Shown here: positions 40,957 through 49,910 of the stretch, piece by piece
Layout of the letters: every line of letters starts with the position of its first letter
Numbering within the stretch: the first letter of the stretch is position 1
Assembly (NCBI RefSeq): GCF_027563315.1
Contig: NZ_JAMKBJ010000001.1
Coordinates: 1-64,000, forward strand
Source of the DNA: Paenisporosarcina quisquiliarum
GTDB lineage: Bacteria; Bacillota; Bacilli; Bacillales_A; Planococcaceae
DNA length: 64,000 nucleotides
Direction: 5' to 3'
Notes under the pieces: model-generated
What the model was told of the DNA's origin: nothing
Database searches by the model: none
Seen by the model: only the letters and a program-made list of their open reading frames with translations
Made by a program: the position numbers and the translations under genes

Positions 40957-42997
40957 TAAAACGCATCAGTCCGTCAGTAGTTTAAAAGGCGTTGGTGGAG
41001 AAACTGAAAAATCACTGAATGACATGGGCATTGTTACTTTGCAGGATTTGGTCATGACATTTCCTTATCGTCATGAAGATTTCCGTTTAAAAAACATAGC
41101 AGAAACACCACATAACGAAAGAATTACAGTAGAGGGAAGGGTCGAAAGCGAACCTTCCGTTCTTTTTTTAGGGAAAAACAAATCGCGTCTGCAAATCCGA
41201 CTTCTCGTAGGACCACATTTAATTAAAGTGGTCTTTTTTAATCAGGCTTATTTGAAAAACAAAATAACTAGTGGTCAAATCATCACCGTAACGGGTAAAT
41301 GGGATCGTGGTCGTCAGGCGATCAGTGTGTCGAACTACTCGCCAGGACCTAAAACTGACAATGTTGATTTTGAGCCGATGTATAGTTTGAAAGGGACGCT
41401 TCAGCAAAAAAAATTCCGTAAATTCATGCATCAGGCATTAGAAGAAGTGGGAAACGACTTAGAAGAATGCCTACCCTCAAATTTAAGGGAAGCTTATAAA
41501 CTTCTGCCTGTACAAGAAGCGCTAGAAGGTATCCACTTTCCTAAGTCTGCCGAACATGTGAAACAGGCGCGCAGGCGGTTTGTCTATGAAGAGTTATTAC
41601 TGTTCCAGTTGAAAATGCAGGCTATAAAAAAAGCACGTAAAGAACAAAACAAAGGACTTTCCATTGCATATGATGTGCAGAAATTAAAAGACCTAATTTC
41701 GGCGTTACCTTATGAACTGACGAATGCGCAAAAGCGGGTCGTCAATGAAATATGCAAAGATTTAAAAGAACCTCACCGAATGAACCGTTTGCTTCAAGGT
41801 GATGTTGGTTCTGGTAAAACGGTCGTTGCAGCGCTTGCTTTATATGCAGTAATTACTGCAGGTTACCAGGGGGCCATGATGGCACCGACGGAAATTCTGG
41901 CAGAACAACATGCCGCATCCCTGCATGATTGGCTATCGCCACTTGGAATTCGCATGGCGCTATTAACAGGGTCTACTAAAACAAAAGCACGCAGGATTTT
42001 ACTGGAGCAACTTCAAAATGGAGAAATCGACTTGCTTATTGGAACGCATGCACTAATACAGCCGGACGTGGAATTTAAAAAACTGGGTCTAGTCATTACG
42101 GATGAACAACATCGATTCGGTGTGGAACAACGCCGTGTTTTGAGGGATAAAGGCATGAGTCCGGATGTGTTATTTATGACGGCGACACCGATTCCTCGCA
42201 CACTTGCTATTACGGCATTTGGTGAAATGGATGTATCCATTATCGACGAAATGCCGGCGGGGCGAAAAGAAATTGAAACGCATTGGGTGAAAAAGGAGCT
42301 GTTTGACCAAATCATAAAACGTATGGTGATTGAACTTCAAGCTGGCAGGCAAGCGTATGTTATTTGCCCGCTCATTGAAGAATCGGATAAGTTGGATGTG
42401 CAAAATGCAGTGGAAGTGTACGAACAATTATCGTCCATCTTCCATCAGAAATATAAGGTTGGTTTGATGCACGGCCGCTTACACTCTACTGAAAAAGATG
42501 AAGTCATGCGGGCATTCAGTGAAGGGGAAGTTCAAGTTCTCGTATCCACTACAGTTGTGGAAGTTGGCGTGAATGTGCCCAATGCAACGTTTATGGTTAT
42601 TTATGATGCGGAACGTTTTGGCTTGGCGCAACTCCATCAATTACGAGGACGTGTAGGACGTGGCTCGGAGCAATCCTACTGTATCTTATTGGCAGACCCG
42701 AAATCCGAAGAAGGAAAAGAACGAATGACGTCGATGACTGAAACCAATGATGGATTCAAGCTCGCTGAAAAAGACCTAGAACTTCGTGGCGCAGGTGACT
42801 TTTTCGGTCGGAAACAAAGCGGCATGCCCGAGTTTAAGATGGCAGATCTGGTCCATGACTATCGTGCACTCGAAACAGCCAGACAAGATGCGGAAAAATT
42901 TATTTCTTCTGATGAATTTTGGACAAGCGAAGAGACGAAGTATTTGCGCACATACTTGGAACAGTCCGGCGCAATGGATGGGGACCGGATTGATTAA
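40949..42997 (+). CDS. recG: ATP-dependent DNA helicase RecG
   Basis: A 682-aa helicase that remodels stalled forks and Holliday junctions. The N-terminal wedge (OB-fold) domain is followed by the SF2 core: GDVGSGKT near residue 288, DEQHRFG near 385, TATPIPRTLA near 412. The C-terminal TRG region contains RGRVGRGSEQSYC and RGAGDFFGRKQSG. The GTG start overlaps sdaAA. Its ribosome-binding site (AAAAGG) is unusually close to the GTG, so the start is slightly uncertain, but the protein opening (SSLKGVGGETEKSL) fits the family. Confidence 0.95.
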   Translation: MSDKTHQSVSSLKGVGGETEKSLNDMGIVTLQDLVMTFPYRHEDFRLKNIAETPHNERITVEGRVESEPSVLFLGKNKSRLQIRLLVGPHLIKVVFFNQAYLKNKITSGQIITVTGKWDRGRQAISVSNYSPGPKTDNVDFEPMYSLKGTLQQKKFRKFMHQALEEVGNDLEECLPSNLREAYKLLPVQEALEGIHFPKSAEHVKQARRRFVYEELLLFQLKMQAIKKARKEQNKGLSIAYDVQKLKDLISALPYELTNAQKRVVNEICKDLKEPHRMNRLLQGDVGSGKTVVAALALYAVITAGYQGAMMAPTEILAEQHAASLHDWLSPLGIRMALLTGSTKTKARRILLEQLQNGEIDLLIGTHALIQPDVEFKKLGLVITDEQHRFGVEQRRVLRDKGMSPDVLFMTATPIPRTLAITAFGEMDVSIIDEMPAGRKEIETHWVKKELFDQIIKRMVIELQAGRQAYVICPLIEESDKLDVQNAVEVYEQLSSIFHQKYKVGLMHGRLHSTEKDEVMRAFSEGEVQVLVSTTVVEVGVNVPNATFMVIYDAERFGLAQLHQLRGRVGRGSEQSYCILLADPKSEEGKERMTSMTETNDGFKLAEKDLELRGAGDFFGRKQSGMPEFKMADLVHDYRALETARQDAEKFISSDEFWTSEETKYLRTYLEQSGAMDGDRID

Positions 42998-43053
42998 GTA
43001 GCTCTGTTTAATGGCATAGTTTTATCTTTACAATTGCTCTTGCAGTATGTTCC

Positions 43054-43098
43054 GAATGAGACCCCAGGTATGAAAAACACATAATTGAGGTCTCATTC
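43054..43098. other. long-loop inverted repeat downstream of recG
   Basis: A perfect 10-bp inverted repeat (43054–43063 with 43089–43098) with a 25-base loop and no T-run. It may terminate recG weakly or be a leftover of a mobile repeat. The rest of 42998–43187 holds only a repeat fragment. Confidence 0.4.
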
Positions 43099-43110
43099 TT
43101 CGAAAGACCT

Positions 43111-43133
43111 GCTCCTGCGATTACTCGTCGCAA
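43111..43133 (+). repeat. orphan fragment of repeat A
   Basis: A 23-base stretch identical to the inside of repeat A2 (21670–21692), with no other part of the element around it. Confidence 0.65.
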
Positions 43134-43187
43134 GAAAATGGTCAAATTACTTTTTTGGTGACTCAAGGGAATTAAATAGTACAAGAA

Positions 43188-43219
43188 AAATCGCACAGGA
43201 GCATTTTCCTGTGCGATTT
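43188..43219 (-). terminator. terminator of the small membrane protein gene
   Basis: A perfect 13-bp stem (43188–43200 with 43207–43219) with a GCATTT loop. On the minus strand it leads into a T-rich run, just after the stop of the 63-aa gene. Confidence 0.8.
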
Positions 43220-43237
43220 CACATCTCCAAATGGTAT

Positions 43238-43429
43238 TTAATTTAAAAACCAAAAAATCAACGCTACAACGATTATTACAGGAATTAATGCGCTATACAT
43301 TAATCCAAGCCAATTCATACTTTTTTCACTGCTATAAACAGCGTCACTTTCTTTTGTCACAAAGAGTGTACTTACTAGAGCGATTATTAAAATGATGGAA
43401 ACGATAATTAATAAAAAAAGAATGTTCAT
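43238..43429 (-). CDS. hypothetical small membrane protein, two TM segments
   Basis: A 63-aa protein that I do not recognise. It has two hydrophobic helices (about 2–24, ILFLLIIVSIILIIALVSTL, and 44–62) separated by a charged loop (TKESDAVYSSEKSMN). Support for a real gene is strong: an AGGAGG site ideally spaced before ATG, and a perfect terminator directly after the stop. It lies with two other minus-strand genes in an island between recG and fapR that has no B. subtilis counterpart. Confidence 0.7.
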   Translation of the reverse strand: MNILFLLIIVSIILIIALVSTLFVTKESDAVYSSEKSMNWLGLMYSALIPVIIVVALIFWFLN

Positions 43430-43601
43430 ATATCCTCCTCGACGTCATCATTATCGTAAATGTTCGTTAGAATGTATCCTTGTATGTTTTTCATACTGCA
43501 CTATCGAATATTATTATAAAAGGATTCACAAAATTTATGACCATCCAATTTGCTATTATTTATACCATCCACTTTCGTGCTTGATAATTCATTTTAAAAA
43601 A

Positions 43602-45041
43602 TTACTCTTGAACTAAAAGTAAGGCTTCTGCAAATCGTTTTATTCCTTCGTGAATATTTTCTTCATTTTCCCTAGCAAATGTAAAACGGACGTATCCCTT
43701 TTCTGAACCCATTGTTGTTCCAGGAACAAATATAACTCCTCTTTTTATGGATTCTTCCAGCAGTTTCATTTCATTGAATTCTTTATTCAGCTTACACCAG
43801 ATATGAATTCCACCTTCGGGAGCATGAAAATGGACTTGATTCCCGAGAAAAAATTCAAGGCTTTTGGCTATTTGATCTCTTCTCTTTTTCAACTGCAAAT
43901 TCAACCTTTTTATATGTGCAGGAAAGTCTTTTGATTCCAGGAAATCATTTGCAATCCATTGAGTGAAGCTCGAATGCCCAAAATCAATCTGCTGCTTTAC
44001 ATCTGTCAATCGTTCAATCACCGCTTTTGGACCTATAATCCACCCAATCCTCAATCCGGAAGCCACGATTTTTGATAATGAACTTATATACAGGACATTC
44101 CCATGAGTGTCCATCGACTTTAAGGTGCTGACTTCATTACCCCTAAAGGATGTTAAACTGTATGGATCATCTTCCACAATTGGAATTCCGTACTTAGATG
44201 AAATGTCCAAAACAGCTTTTCTTCTACTCGGGGATAGAAATGTTCCAGTTGGATTTTGGAAAGCAGGATTCAAGAAAATCATTCTGATTTTATGCTTTTT
44301 ATATAAGGATACTAAGTCATCCGGGTTAATGCCTTCCTTGTCCATCGACAAATAATAGGTCCTGATGCCTGCAGATTTGAATATAGGGAGGCTGTAAGAA
44401 TACGATGGATTTTCTATAGCTACTGCATCACCCGGCTTTAAGAGGCATTGGATGACTAAATGCAAAGCCTGCTGTGCACCCGAGGTAATAAGAATTGAGG
44501 ACGGATCAGCTCCCTCCATTTTCCTTTCCTGAGACAGGTGTTTTGCAATTGTCTTTCTTAATATCACATTCCCTTGAGGGTGATCATAGCCTAAGCTTCC
44601 GATGAATGACCTGTTTGATGCCATGCTTCTCAGTGAGGTTTGTGGGAAGAGATCATCCGACAATTCTCCACTAGCTAAATTAATCAATTTATGATCAGTC
44701 ACTTCTTTTCGGATTTTTTGGGTTACGGCTAAATTGGGTAATATAGAGCCAGCCTCAATATATCGATTCCAACTCGGGATCCGTTTCTTCGTAATCCCCC
44801 ATATATCTTTATTGATTGTGGTACCGCTTCCTCTTTTTCTTTGGATTAGCCCATTAGATTCCAATTCGTCATATGCAGACACAACTGTACTCCGGTTAAT
44901 GTTATATACCTTAGCCAAGAATCTTTCCGAAGGAAGTGGTTCATCATGCGGAAAAGTACCATCTGCAATTCCTACTTCGATATATTCTGCGAGCTGTTTA
45001 TAAATCGCTTTCTTGGTATTTCTATCCGGCATCCAGTTCAT
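43602..45041 (-). CDS. MocR-type (GntR/aminotransferase) transcriptional regulator
   Basis: A 479-aa protein. The N-terminal GntR winged helix (about 12–80; LPSERFLAKVYNINRSTVVSAYDELESNGLIQRKRGSGT) is fused to a fold-type I aminotransferase-like domain. PLP-site motifs include PGDAVAIENPSY near 205, LNPAFQNPTGTFLS near 258, VEDDPYS near 290 and SLSKIVASGLRIGWI near 322, where the lysine would bind PLP. Members include GabR and PdxR. No transporter or metabolic target lies beside it, so the target is unknown. The start follows AAAGGGGA. Confidence 0.9.
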   Translation of the reverse strand: MNWMPDRNTKKAIYKQLAEYIEVGIADGTFPHDEPLPSERFLAKVYNINRSTVVSAYDELESNGLIQRKRGSGTTINKDIWGITKKRIPSWNRYIEAGSILPNLAVTQKIRKEVTDHKLINLASGELSDDLFPQTSLRSMASNRSFIGSLGYDHPQGNVILRKTIAKHLSQERKMEGADPSSILITSGAQQALHLVIQCLLKPGDAVAIENPSYSYSLPIFKSAGIRTYYLSMDKEGINPDDLVSLYKKHKIRMIFLNPAFQNPTGTFLSPSRRKAVLDISSKYGIPIVEDDPYSLTSFRGNEVSTLKSMDTHGNVLYISSLSKIVASGLRIGWIIGPKAVIERLTDVKQQIDFGHSSFTQWIANDFLESKDFPAHIKRLNLQLKKRRDQIAKSLEFFLGNQVHFHAPEGGIHIWCKLNKEFNEMKLLEESIKRGVIFVPGTTMGSEKGYVRFTFARENEENIHEGIKRFAEALLLVQE

Positions 45042-45105
45042 TTTTCACATTCCCCTTTAGTACGTTTATCCATAAAGTTAATTGTGAGTTTCATGTCACG
45101 GTCTT

Positions 45106-45291
45106 TTAACGATTTCGTCTGCTTATTTCTATTATGGCACCAATGCCACCTGGAGAAAAATTAAACGCTATACACCCATTTGGCCATATGAAGTATTCTT
45201 TGACATCTTCTTTTCTTAATTGGCTCGGTAAAAAATGATCTGCATTGAAAAATGACTCTTTTGATACTTCTTTTGAAGAATGAACTTTCAT
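45106..45291 (-). CDS. hypothetical 61-aa protein, possibly a gene fragment
   Basis: An ORF on the same strand as, and 64 bases upstream of, the MocR gene. It opens MKVHSSKEVSKESFFNADHF and ends GGIGAIIEISRRNR. I recognise no family. A weak GCAAGG-like site precedes ATG. It could be a real small gene or the end of a deleted one. Its upstream region abuts the fapR promoter, which reads the other way. Confidence 0.35.
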   Translation of the reverse strand: MKVHSSKEVSKESFFNADHFLPSQLRKEDVKEYFIWPNGCIAFNFSPGGIGAIIEISRRNR

Positions 45292-45298
45292 ACAAGCC

Positions 45299-45327
45299 TT
45301 GCATTCTTTTTGTGGTATTAATATACT
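45299..45327 (+). promoter_or_regulatory. sigma-A promoter of fapR
   Basis: TTGCAT (45299–45304) and TATACT (45322–45327) with a 17-base spacer, immediately ahead of a FapR operator. Confidence 0.75.
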
Positions 45328-45330
45328 GAT

Positions 45331-45349
45331 ATTAGTACCAAGTGCTAAT
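45331..45349. promoter_or_regulatory. FapR operator
   Basis: ATTAGTACCAAGTGCTAAT is an inverted repeat (ATTAG…CTAAT) with the TTAGTACC core typical of FapR boxes. It covers the expected transcription start, so FapR should repress its own operon until malonyl-CoA releases it. Confidence 0.85.
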
Positions 45350-45365
45350 ATCGGATGGTGACCTT

Positions 45366-45950
45366 ATGAAACGCTCAAAAAAAGAACGCCAACAACTGTT
45401 AATAGATACAATAAAAAATAACCCTTTTATCACGGATGAAGAGCTGGCGAGCCAGTTTACTGTGAGTGTACAGACAATTCGATTGGATCGATTGGAATTG
45501 TCTATACCTGAGTTACGTGAACGAATAAAACATGTCGCATCGAAATCTTTTGAAGATGAGGTACGATCTTTACCGTTAAACGAAGTAATCGGTGAAATGG
45601 TCGACATTGAGTTAGACGTCCGGGCGATTTCATTATTTGACGTGAAGACAGAGCATATTTTCAAACGAAACCGCATTGCACGTGGACATCATTTATTTGC
45701 TCAAGCAAATTCATTGGCAGTGGCTGTCATAAATGACGAGTTGGCATTGACAGTGAAATCGAATTTGTCTTTTGTTAAACCAGTTAAACTGGGAGATCGG
45801 GTCATTGCAAAAGCAACGGTAACAAAAAAAGATTCAGTAAAGAATCGCACATTTGTCGAAGTCACATCGACTGTAGAAAACGAAGTTGTTTTTGAAGGGC
45901 ATTTTGAAATGTACCGGACAAATGAGCATAGTAAAGGGGATGTAACATGA
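45366..45950 (+). CDS. fapR: fatty acid and phospholipid biosynthesis regulator FapR
   Basis: A 194-aa repressor. The N-terminal helix-turn-helix (about 18–60; [24 protein letters not shown]) is followed by a hot-dog-fold effector domain that binds malonyl-CoA. It controls fatty acid synthesis genes including the plsX-fabD-fabG genes downstream. I chose ATG 45366 after GGATGGTGA; a longer frame starting at 45342 would place the operator inside the coding sequence. It overlaps plsX by four bases. Confidence 0.95.
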   Translation: MKRSKKERQQLLIDTIKNNPFITDEELASQFTVSVQTIRLDRLELSIPELRERIKHVASKSFEDEVRSLPLNEVIGEMVDIELDVRAISLFDVKTEHIFKRNRIARGHHLFAQANSLAVAVINDELALTVKSNLSFVKPVKLGDRVIAKATVTKKDSVKNRTFVEVTSTVENEVVFEGHFEMYRTNEHSKGDVT

Positions 45951-46939
45951 GAATCGCAGTAGATGCTATGGGTGGAGACCACGCACCTAAAGAAATTGTT
46001 GAAGGTGTCTTAAAGGCGCTGAAGCAATTCGAAGATATCCATATTCTTTTATACGGACATGAAGAAAAAGTGAAACCGTTTCTTCAATCGCATGAAAGAT
46101 TAACCCTGATACATACAGAGGAAAAAATTGAAGCGGATGATGAACCTGTTAGAGCGATTCGTCGAAAAAAAGATGCTTCTATGGTCCGCATGTCGGAAGC
46201 CGTAAAAAACGGAGAAGCGGATGCGTGTGTATCTGCAGGGAATACAGGTGCATTAATGGCTGCCGGTCTTTTCATCGTAGGACGAATTGAAGGGATCGAT
46301 CGACCTGCACTTGCACCGACATTACCGACAATCGACGGGCAAGGATTTGTCATGCTTGATTTGGGGGCCAATTCCGATGCGAAGCCTGAACATTTGGTTC
46401 AGTTCGGTATTATGGGAAGTATTTATGCCGCAAAAGTGCGTGGGATTGAAGCACCACGTGTAGGTTTGCTCAATATCGGAACGGAAGAAACAAAAGGAAA
46501 TGAATTGACAAAAGCCGCTTTTGGTCAATTAAAACAAGCACCAATTAACTTCATTGGGAACGTAGAGTCACGTGATTTACTGATGAATGTAGCGGATGTC
46601 GTTGTGACGGATGGTTTTACAGGCAATATGGTATTGAAGACAATCGAAGGTACCGCTGCTAGCTTTTTCAGTATGTTAAAAGAAGTATATGGCGCTTCGA
46701 CGAAGTCGAAATTATCCGCATATCTAGTAAAGGATGATTTACGAGGGTTGAAAAATAAAATGGATTATACGGAATATGGCGGCGCTGCATTATTCGGTCT
46801 GAAAGCACCAGTCATTAAAGCACATGGTTCATCAAATGCGAATGCGGTAATGAACGCGATCCGTCAGGCACGCACAATGGTGGAGTTCGATGTGTGCGGC
46901 ACTATCCATTCAACTATTGCAGGAGGCAAAACTCAATGA
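45947..46939 (+). CDS. plsX: phosphate acyltransferase PlsX
   Basis: A 330-aa enzyme that makes acyl-phosphate from acyl-ACP for phospholipid synthesis. It opens with [18 protein letters not shown] and contains [12 protein letters not shown] near residue 88, LDLGAN near 133 and [11 protein letters not shown] near 221. It is translationally coupled to fapR and fabD by four-base overlaps. Confidence 0.96.
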   Translation: MRIAVDAMGGDHAPKEIVEGVLKALKQFEDIHILLYGHEEKVKPFLQSHERLTLIHTEEKIEADDEPVRAIRRKKDASMVRMSEAVKNGEADACVSAGNTGALMAAGLFIVGRIEGIDRPALAPTLPTIDGQGFVMLDLGANSDAKPEHLVQFGIMGSIYAAKVRGIEAPRVGLLNIGTEETKGNELTKAAFGQLKQAPINFIGNVESRDLLMNVADVVVTDGFTGNMVLKTIEGTAASFFSMLKEVYGASTKSKLSAYLVKDDLRGLKNKMDYTEYGGAALFGLKAPVIKAHGSSNANAVMNAIRQARTMVEFDVCGTIHSTIAGGKTQ

Positions 46940-47880
46940 CCAAAATTGCATTTATTTTCCCGGGACAAGGGTCTCAAGCAGTGGGAATGGGGAATGAACT
47001 AGTTCAAACCAATGCAGGTAACAAAGCATTCTTTGATAAAGCCGATCAACAATTAGGATTTGCCCTTTCCACACTGATGTTGGAAGGACCGGCTGAAGAA
47101 TTAACTTACACGTACAATGCACAACCTGCACTTTTGACCACAAGTACGATGGTGTCAGAACTTCTGCAAGCTGCCGGTTTAAAACCAGACTATACAATTG
47201 GTCATAGTTTAGGAGAATACTCAGCTCTTGTGGCATCAGGCGTTATGTCTTTTGAAGACGGTGTGAAAATCGTCCATCAGCGAGGATTGTTCATGAATGA
47301 AGCGGTACCTGCAGGGCAAGGGGCTATGGCAGCTATTCTCGGCATGGAAGCTGATGCATTAAAAACGGTTACAGATCAAGTAACAACTGAAGGCGACATT
47401 GTCCAACTAGCGAATTTGAATTGTCCAGGTCAAATCGTCATTTCAGGAACAAAAGCTGGGGTTGAAAAAGCCTGTGTGCAAGCAAAAGAAGCGGGAGCTA
47501 AACGAGCGATTCCGCTTGTGGTCAGCGGACCGTTTCACTCGGAGCTTATGAGACCGGCGGCTTCAAAACTGAAGTCTGCTTTGAATGAACTGGACATGCA
47601 CAATACAGATGTGCCGGTCATCTCAAATGTTACAGCAGGTCCTGTAACTTCCGCGGAGGAAATGAAACAGTTGCTTGTTGAACAACTTTATTCGCCTGTA
47701 CGTTTCGAAGAATCAATTCGCTCATTATTGGACTTAGGTGTTAACACATTCATTGAGTGCGGACCAGGTAAAGTTTTGAGTGGCTTGGTGAAAAAAATCG
47801 ATCGTTCGGCAGTGGTTTATGCAGCTTATGATAACGAAACAGTCGAGCAAGTCATTGAGGCAGCAAAGGAGTGGGCGTAA
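46936..47880 (+). CDS. fabD: malonyl-CoA:ACP transacylase
   Basis: A 314-aa enzyme that moves malonate from CoA to acyl carrier protein. It begins [19 protein letters not shown]. The nucleophile serine is in [10 protein letters not shown] near residue 90, and the catalytic His is in GPFHSELM near 200. ATG 46936 overlaps the plsX stop and follows AGGAGG; a longer upstream frame runs inside plsX and is rejected. Confidence 0.96.
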   Translation: MTKIAFIFPGQGSQAVGMGNELVQTNAGNKAFFDKADQQLGFALSTLMLEGPAEELTYTYNAQPALLTTSTMVSELLQAAGLKPDYTIGHSLGEYSALVASGVMSFEDGVKIVHQRGLFMNEAVPAGQGAMAAILGMEADALKTVTDQVTTEGDIVQLANLNCPGQIVISGTKAGVEKACVQAKEAGAKRAIPLVVSGPFHSELMRPAASKLKSALNELDMHNTDVPVISNVTAGPVTSAEEMKQLLVEQLYSPVRFEESIRSLLDLGVNTFIECGPGKVLSGLVKKIDRSAVVYAAYDNETVEQVIEAAKEWA

Positions 47881-48626
47881 TGGGGAAATTAATGGGGAAA
47901 ACGGCAATCGTCACTGGTGCTTCACGAGGCATAGGTGCTGAAATCGCAAAATACTTGGCAAAAGAAGGCGCACGAATTGCCGTGAACTACAGCGGCAGTC
48001 AAGCAAAAGCTGAAGAAGTTGTAAATGATATCGTTGCAAATGGCGGAGAAGCTTTTGCCATTCAGGCAAGTGTCAGCGATGCAGATAGTGTATCTGCAAT
48101 GATCGCTGAAACAATGAGCCGTTACGGTAGCATCGATATTTTAGTCAACAATGCGGGAATCACACGCGACAATCTATTAATGCGTATGAAAGAAAACGAG
48201 TGGGATGATGTAATTAACACGAATCTAAAAGGTGTATTTTTGTGTACGAAAGCCGTTACTCGTCAAATGATGAAGCAACGTGCTGGCCGAATCGTCAATA
48301 TCGCATCAATCGTAGGCGTTTCAGGAAATGCGGGTCAAGCAAACTATGTGGCTGCCAAAGCAGGTGTCATTGGATTAACGAAAACAACTGCGAAAGAATT
48401 GGCGAGCCGTAACATCAATGTCAATGCCATTGCACCAGGTTTCATTACGACTGAAATGACGGATGAACTACCAGAAGAAGTGAAAGCTCAAATGCTGACA
48501 CAAATTCCGTTGGCGAAGCTAGGCAATCCTGAAGATGTAGCAAAAGCAGTCGTCTTTTTGGCTTCTGAGGACTCTAACTACATCACAGGTCAAACGCTTC
48601 ATGTAGATGGCGGCATGGTGATGTAA
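47880..48626 (+). CDS. fabG: 3-oxoacyl-ACP reductase
   Basis: A 248-aa short-chain dehydrogenase/reductase that reduces 3-oxoacyl-ACP with NADPH. The cofactor loop is TGASRGIG near residue 14, followed by NNAG near 88. The catalytic triad is in NIASIVG and YVAAKAG (about 140 and 153). The start shares its A with the fabD stop (TAATG). AAAGGAGTG gives good spacing. Confidence 0.96.
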   Translation: MGKLMGKTAIVTGASRGIGAEIAKYLAKEGARIAVNYSGSQAKAEEVVNDIVANGGEAFAIQASVSDADSVSAMIAETMSRYGSIDILVNNAGITRDNLLMRMKENEWDDVINTNLKGVFLCTKAVTRQMMKQRAGRIVNIASIVGVSGNAGQANYVAAKAGVIGLTKTTAKELASRNINVNAIAPGFITTEMTDELPEEVKAQMLTQIPLAKLGNPEDVAKAVVFLASEDSNYITGQTLHVDGGMVM

Positions 48627-48706
48627 TTATCCTCTATGAAGTAAGCGTGGTTTTTTGCACTGATAACAGAGTATTAGTTTTCAGATATCAGTACAAGAAA
48701 TTACAT

Positions 48707-48734
48707 CAGCTAGCACCATCTATGGTGCAAGCTG
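48707..48734. promoter_or_regulatory. 28-bp interrupted palindrome in the acpP promoter region
   Basis: Nested arms CAGC (48707) with GCTG (48731), and GCACCAT (48713–48719) with ATGGTGC (48722–48728). It covers the −35 position relative to TATAAT at 48746–48751. It could be an operator. As RNA it would be a hairpin with too tight a loop and no good T-run. Confidence 0.45.
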
Positions 48735-48745
48735 TGTCTTTCTAG

Positions 48746-48751
48746 TATAAT
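48746..48751 (+). promoter_or_regulatory. −10 element of the acpP promoter
   Basis: Consensus TATAAT, 21 bases before the acpP start codon. The −35 position (TGGTGC) is poor, so activator dependence or an alternative element is possible. Confidence 0.5.
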
Positions 48752-48772
48752 CATTGAGGGGAGGTGACTTTA

Positions 48773-49009
48773 GTGGCAACAGTAGTAGAGCGTGTAACAA
48801 AAGTAATCGTAGATCGTTTAGGTGTAGACGAGAGCGAAGTGAAAATGGAAGCTTCTTTCCGTGATGATTTAGGTGCTGACTCTCTAGACGTGGTAGAACT
48901 TGTGATGGAATTGGAAGATGAGTTCGACATGGAGATTTCAGACGAAGATGCTGAACAAATCAGTACTGTAGGAAATGCAGTTACTTATATCGAAAGCAAA
49001 CAAGGATAA
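48773..49009 (+). CDS. acpP: acyl carrier protein
   Basis: A 78-aa acidic four-helix carrier whose serine in [12 protein letters not shown] (about residue 37) receives 4'-phosphopantetheine. I chose GTG 48773, six bases after GGGGAGGTG, giving the usual length; an upstream in-frame GTG at 48764 lies within that site. It has its own promoter and terminator, allowing high expression independent of fabG. Confidence 0.96.
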   Translation: MATVVERVTKVIVDRLGVDESEVKMEASFRDDLGADSLDVVELVMELEDEFDMEISDEDAEQISTVGNAVTYIESKQG

Positions 49010-49025
49010 GCAATTATTCAATTGC

Positions 49026-49078
49026 GAGACGCGTTAGACATTCTTTAAGAATGGTCTTTCGCGTCTCTATTTCTTTTT
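49026..49078 (+). terminator. intrinsic terminator after acpP
   Basis: GAGACGCG (49026–49033) pairs with CGCGTCTC (49060–49067). The interior pairs further (AGACATTC with GAATGGTCT). A T-rich run follows and overlaps the −35 of the rnc promoter. Confidence 0.8.
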
Positions 49079-49105
49079 GCACAAAAGAGGACAAACGGGT
49101 AAACT
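49077..49105 (+). promoter_or_regulatory. sigma-A promoter of rnc-smc-ftsY
   Basis: TTGCAC (49077–49082) and TAAACT (49100–49105) with a 17-base spacer, 35 bases before rnc. Confidence 0.65.
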
Positions 49106-49140
49106 AGACCGTAGAAACTAAAGGAAGGCAGATTATATAG

Positions 49141-49908
49141 ATGACGGGTAAACGTAGAGGGGCTCCTCAAAAAAACGGAACATTTTCCGAAACAGTCAAG
49201 CAATCATTTGCAATATTACAGCAAGAATTAGGAGTTCAATTTCAAAATCCGGAACTTCTTTATCAATCATTTACCCATTCATCTTATGTGAATGAGCATC
49301 GACGGAAATTTTACACGGACAATGAGCGACTTGAATTCTTAGGTGACGCTGTTCTTGAACTCTCTGTCTCTCAATATTTATTTCAAAAGTTTACTTCCAT
49401 GAGTGAAGGTGAATTGACAAAATTACGTGCGGCGATTGTTTGTGAACCGTCACTCGTTTTATTTGCGAATGAATTGAACTTTGGGAAGTATGTGCTTTTA
49501 GGTAAGGGAGAAGAGATTACTGGAGGACGAGAACGACCAGCACTTCTTGCAGATGTGTTTGAGTCATTCGTTGGTGCGCTTTATTTGGATCAAGGCTTAC
49601 AACCTGTCGTGAAGTTTTTGGAACAAGTTGTGTTTCCAAAAGTCGAAACCGGTGCTTTTTCGCATGTGATGGATTACAAGAGTCAGTTGCAGGAAATGGT
49701 TCAACAAATGAACAACGGATCTTTGAACTACGAAATTGTAGAAGAAAAGGGTCCTGCCCATAATCGTACATTTGTTTCAAGTGTTCGATTAGGGAGCAAC
49801 GAGTTAGGCGAAGGAAAAGGAAAGTCTAAAAAAGAAGCAGAACAAAAGGCGGCCCAAGTTGCAATAATTCGCATACAAGGCCAAATTGCAAGTAGACAGG
49901 AGGGCTAA
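49141..49908 (+). CDS. rnc: ribonuclease III
   Basis: A 255-aa double-strand-specific endoribonuclease for rRNA and mRNA processing. The catalytic signature [14 protein letters not shown] is near residue 61, with the second acidic cluster at [12 protein letters not shown] near 137. The C-terminal dsRNA-binding domain runs from about 178 to 250. The smc start follows after two bases. Confidence 0.96.
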   Translation: MTGKRRGAPQKNGTFSETVKQSFAILQQELGVQFQNPELLYQSFTHSSYVNEHRRKFYTDNERLEFLGDAVLELSVSQYLFQKFTSMSEGELTKLRAAIVCEPSLVLFANELNFGKYVLLGKGEEITGGRERPALLADVFESFVGALYLDQGLQPVVKFLEQVVFPKVETGAFSHVMDYKSQLQEMVQQMNNGSLNYEIVEEKGPAHNRTFVSSVRLGSNELGEGKGKSKKEAEQKAAQVAIIRIQGQIASRQEG

Positions 49909-49910
49909 AT

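Noticed and set aside
43054-43098. Inverted repeat after recG as an intrinsic terminator
   Set aside because: The 25-base loop and the lack of a T-run make it a poor terminator; it is listed only as an inverted repeat.
43392-43616. 74-aa plus-strand ORF between the 63-aa membrane gene and the MocR gene
   Set aside because: It overlaps the start of a better-supported minus-strand gene and has no start signals.
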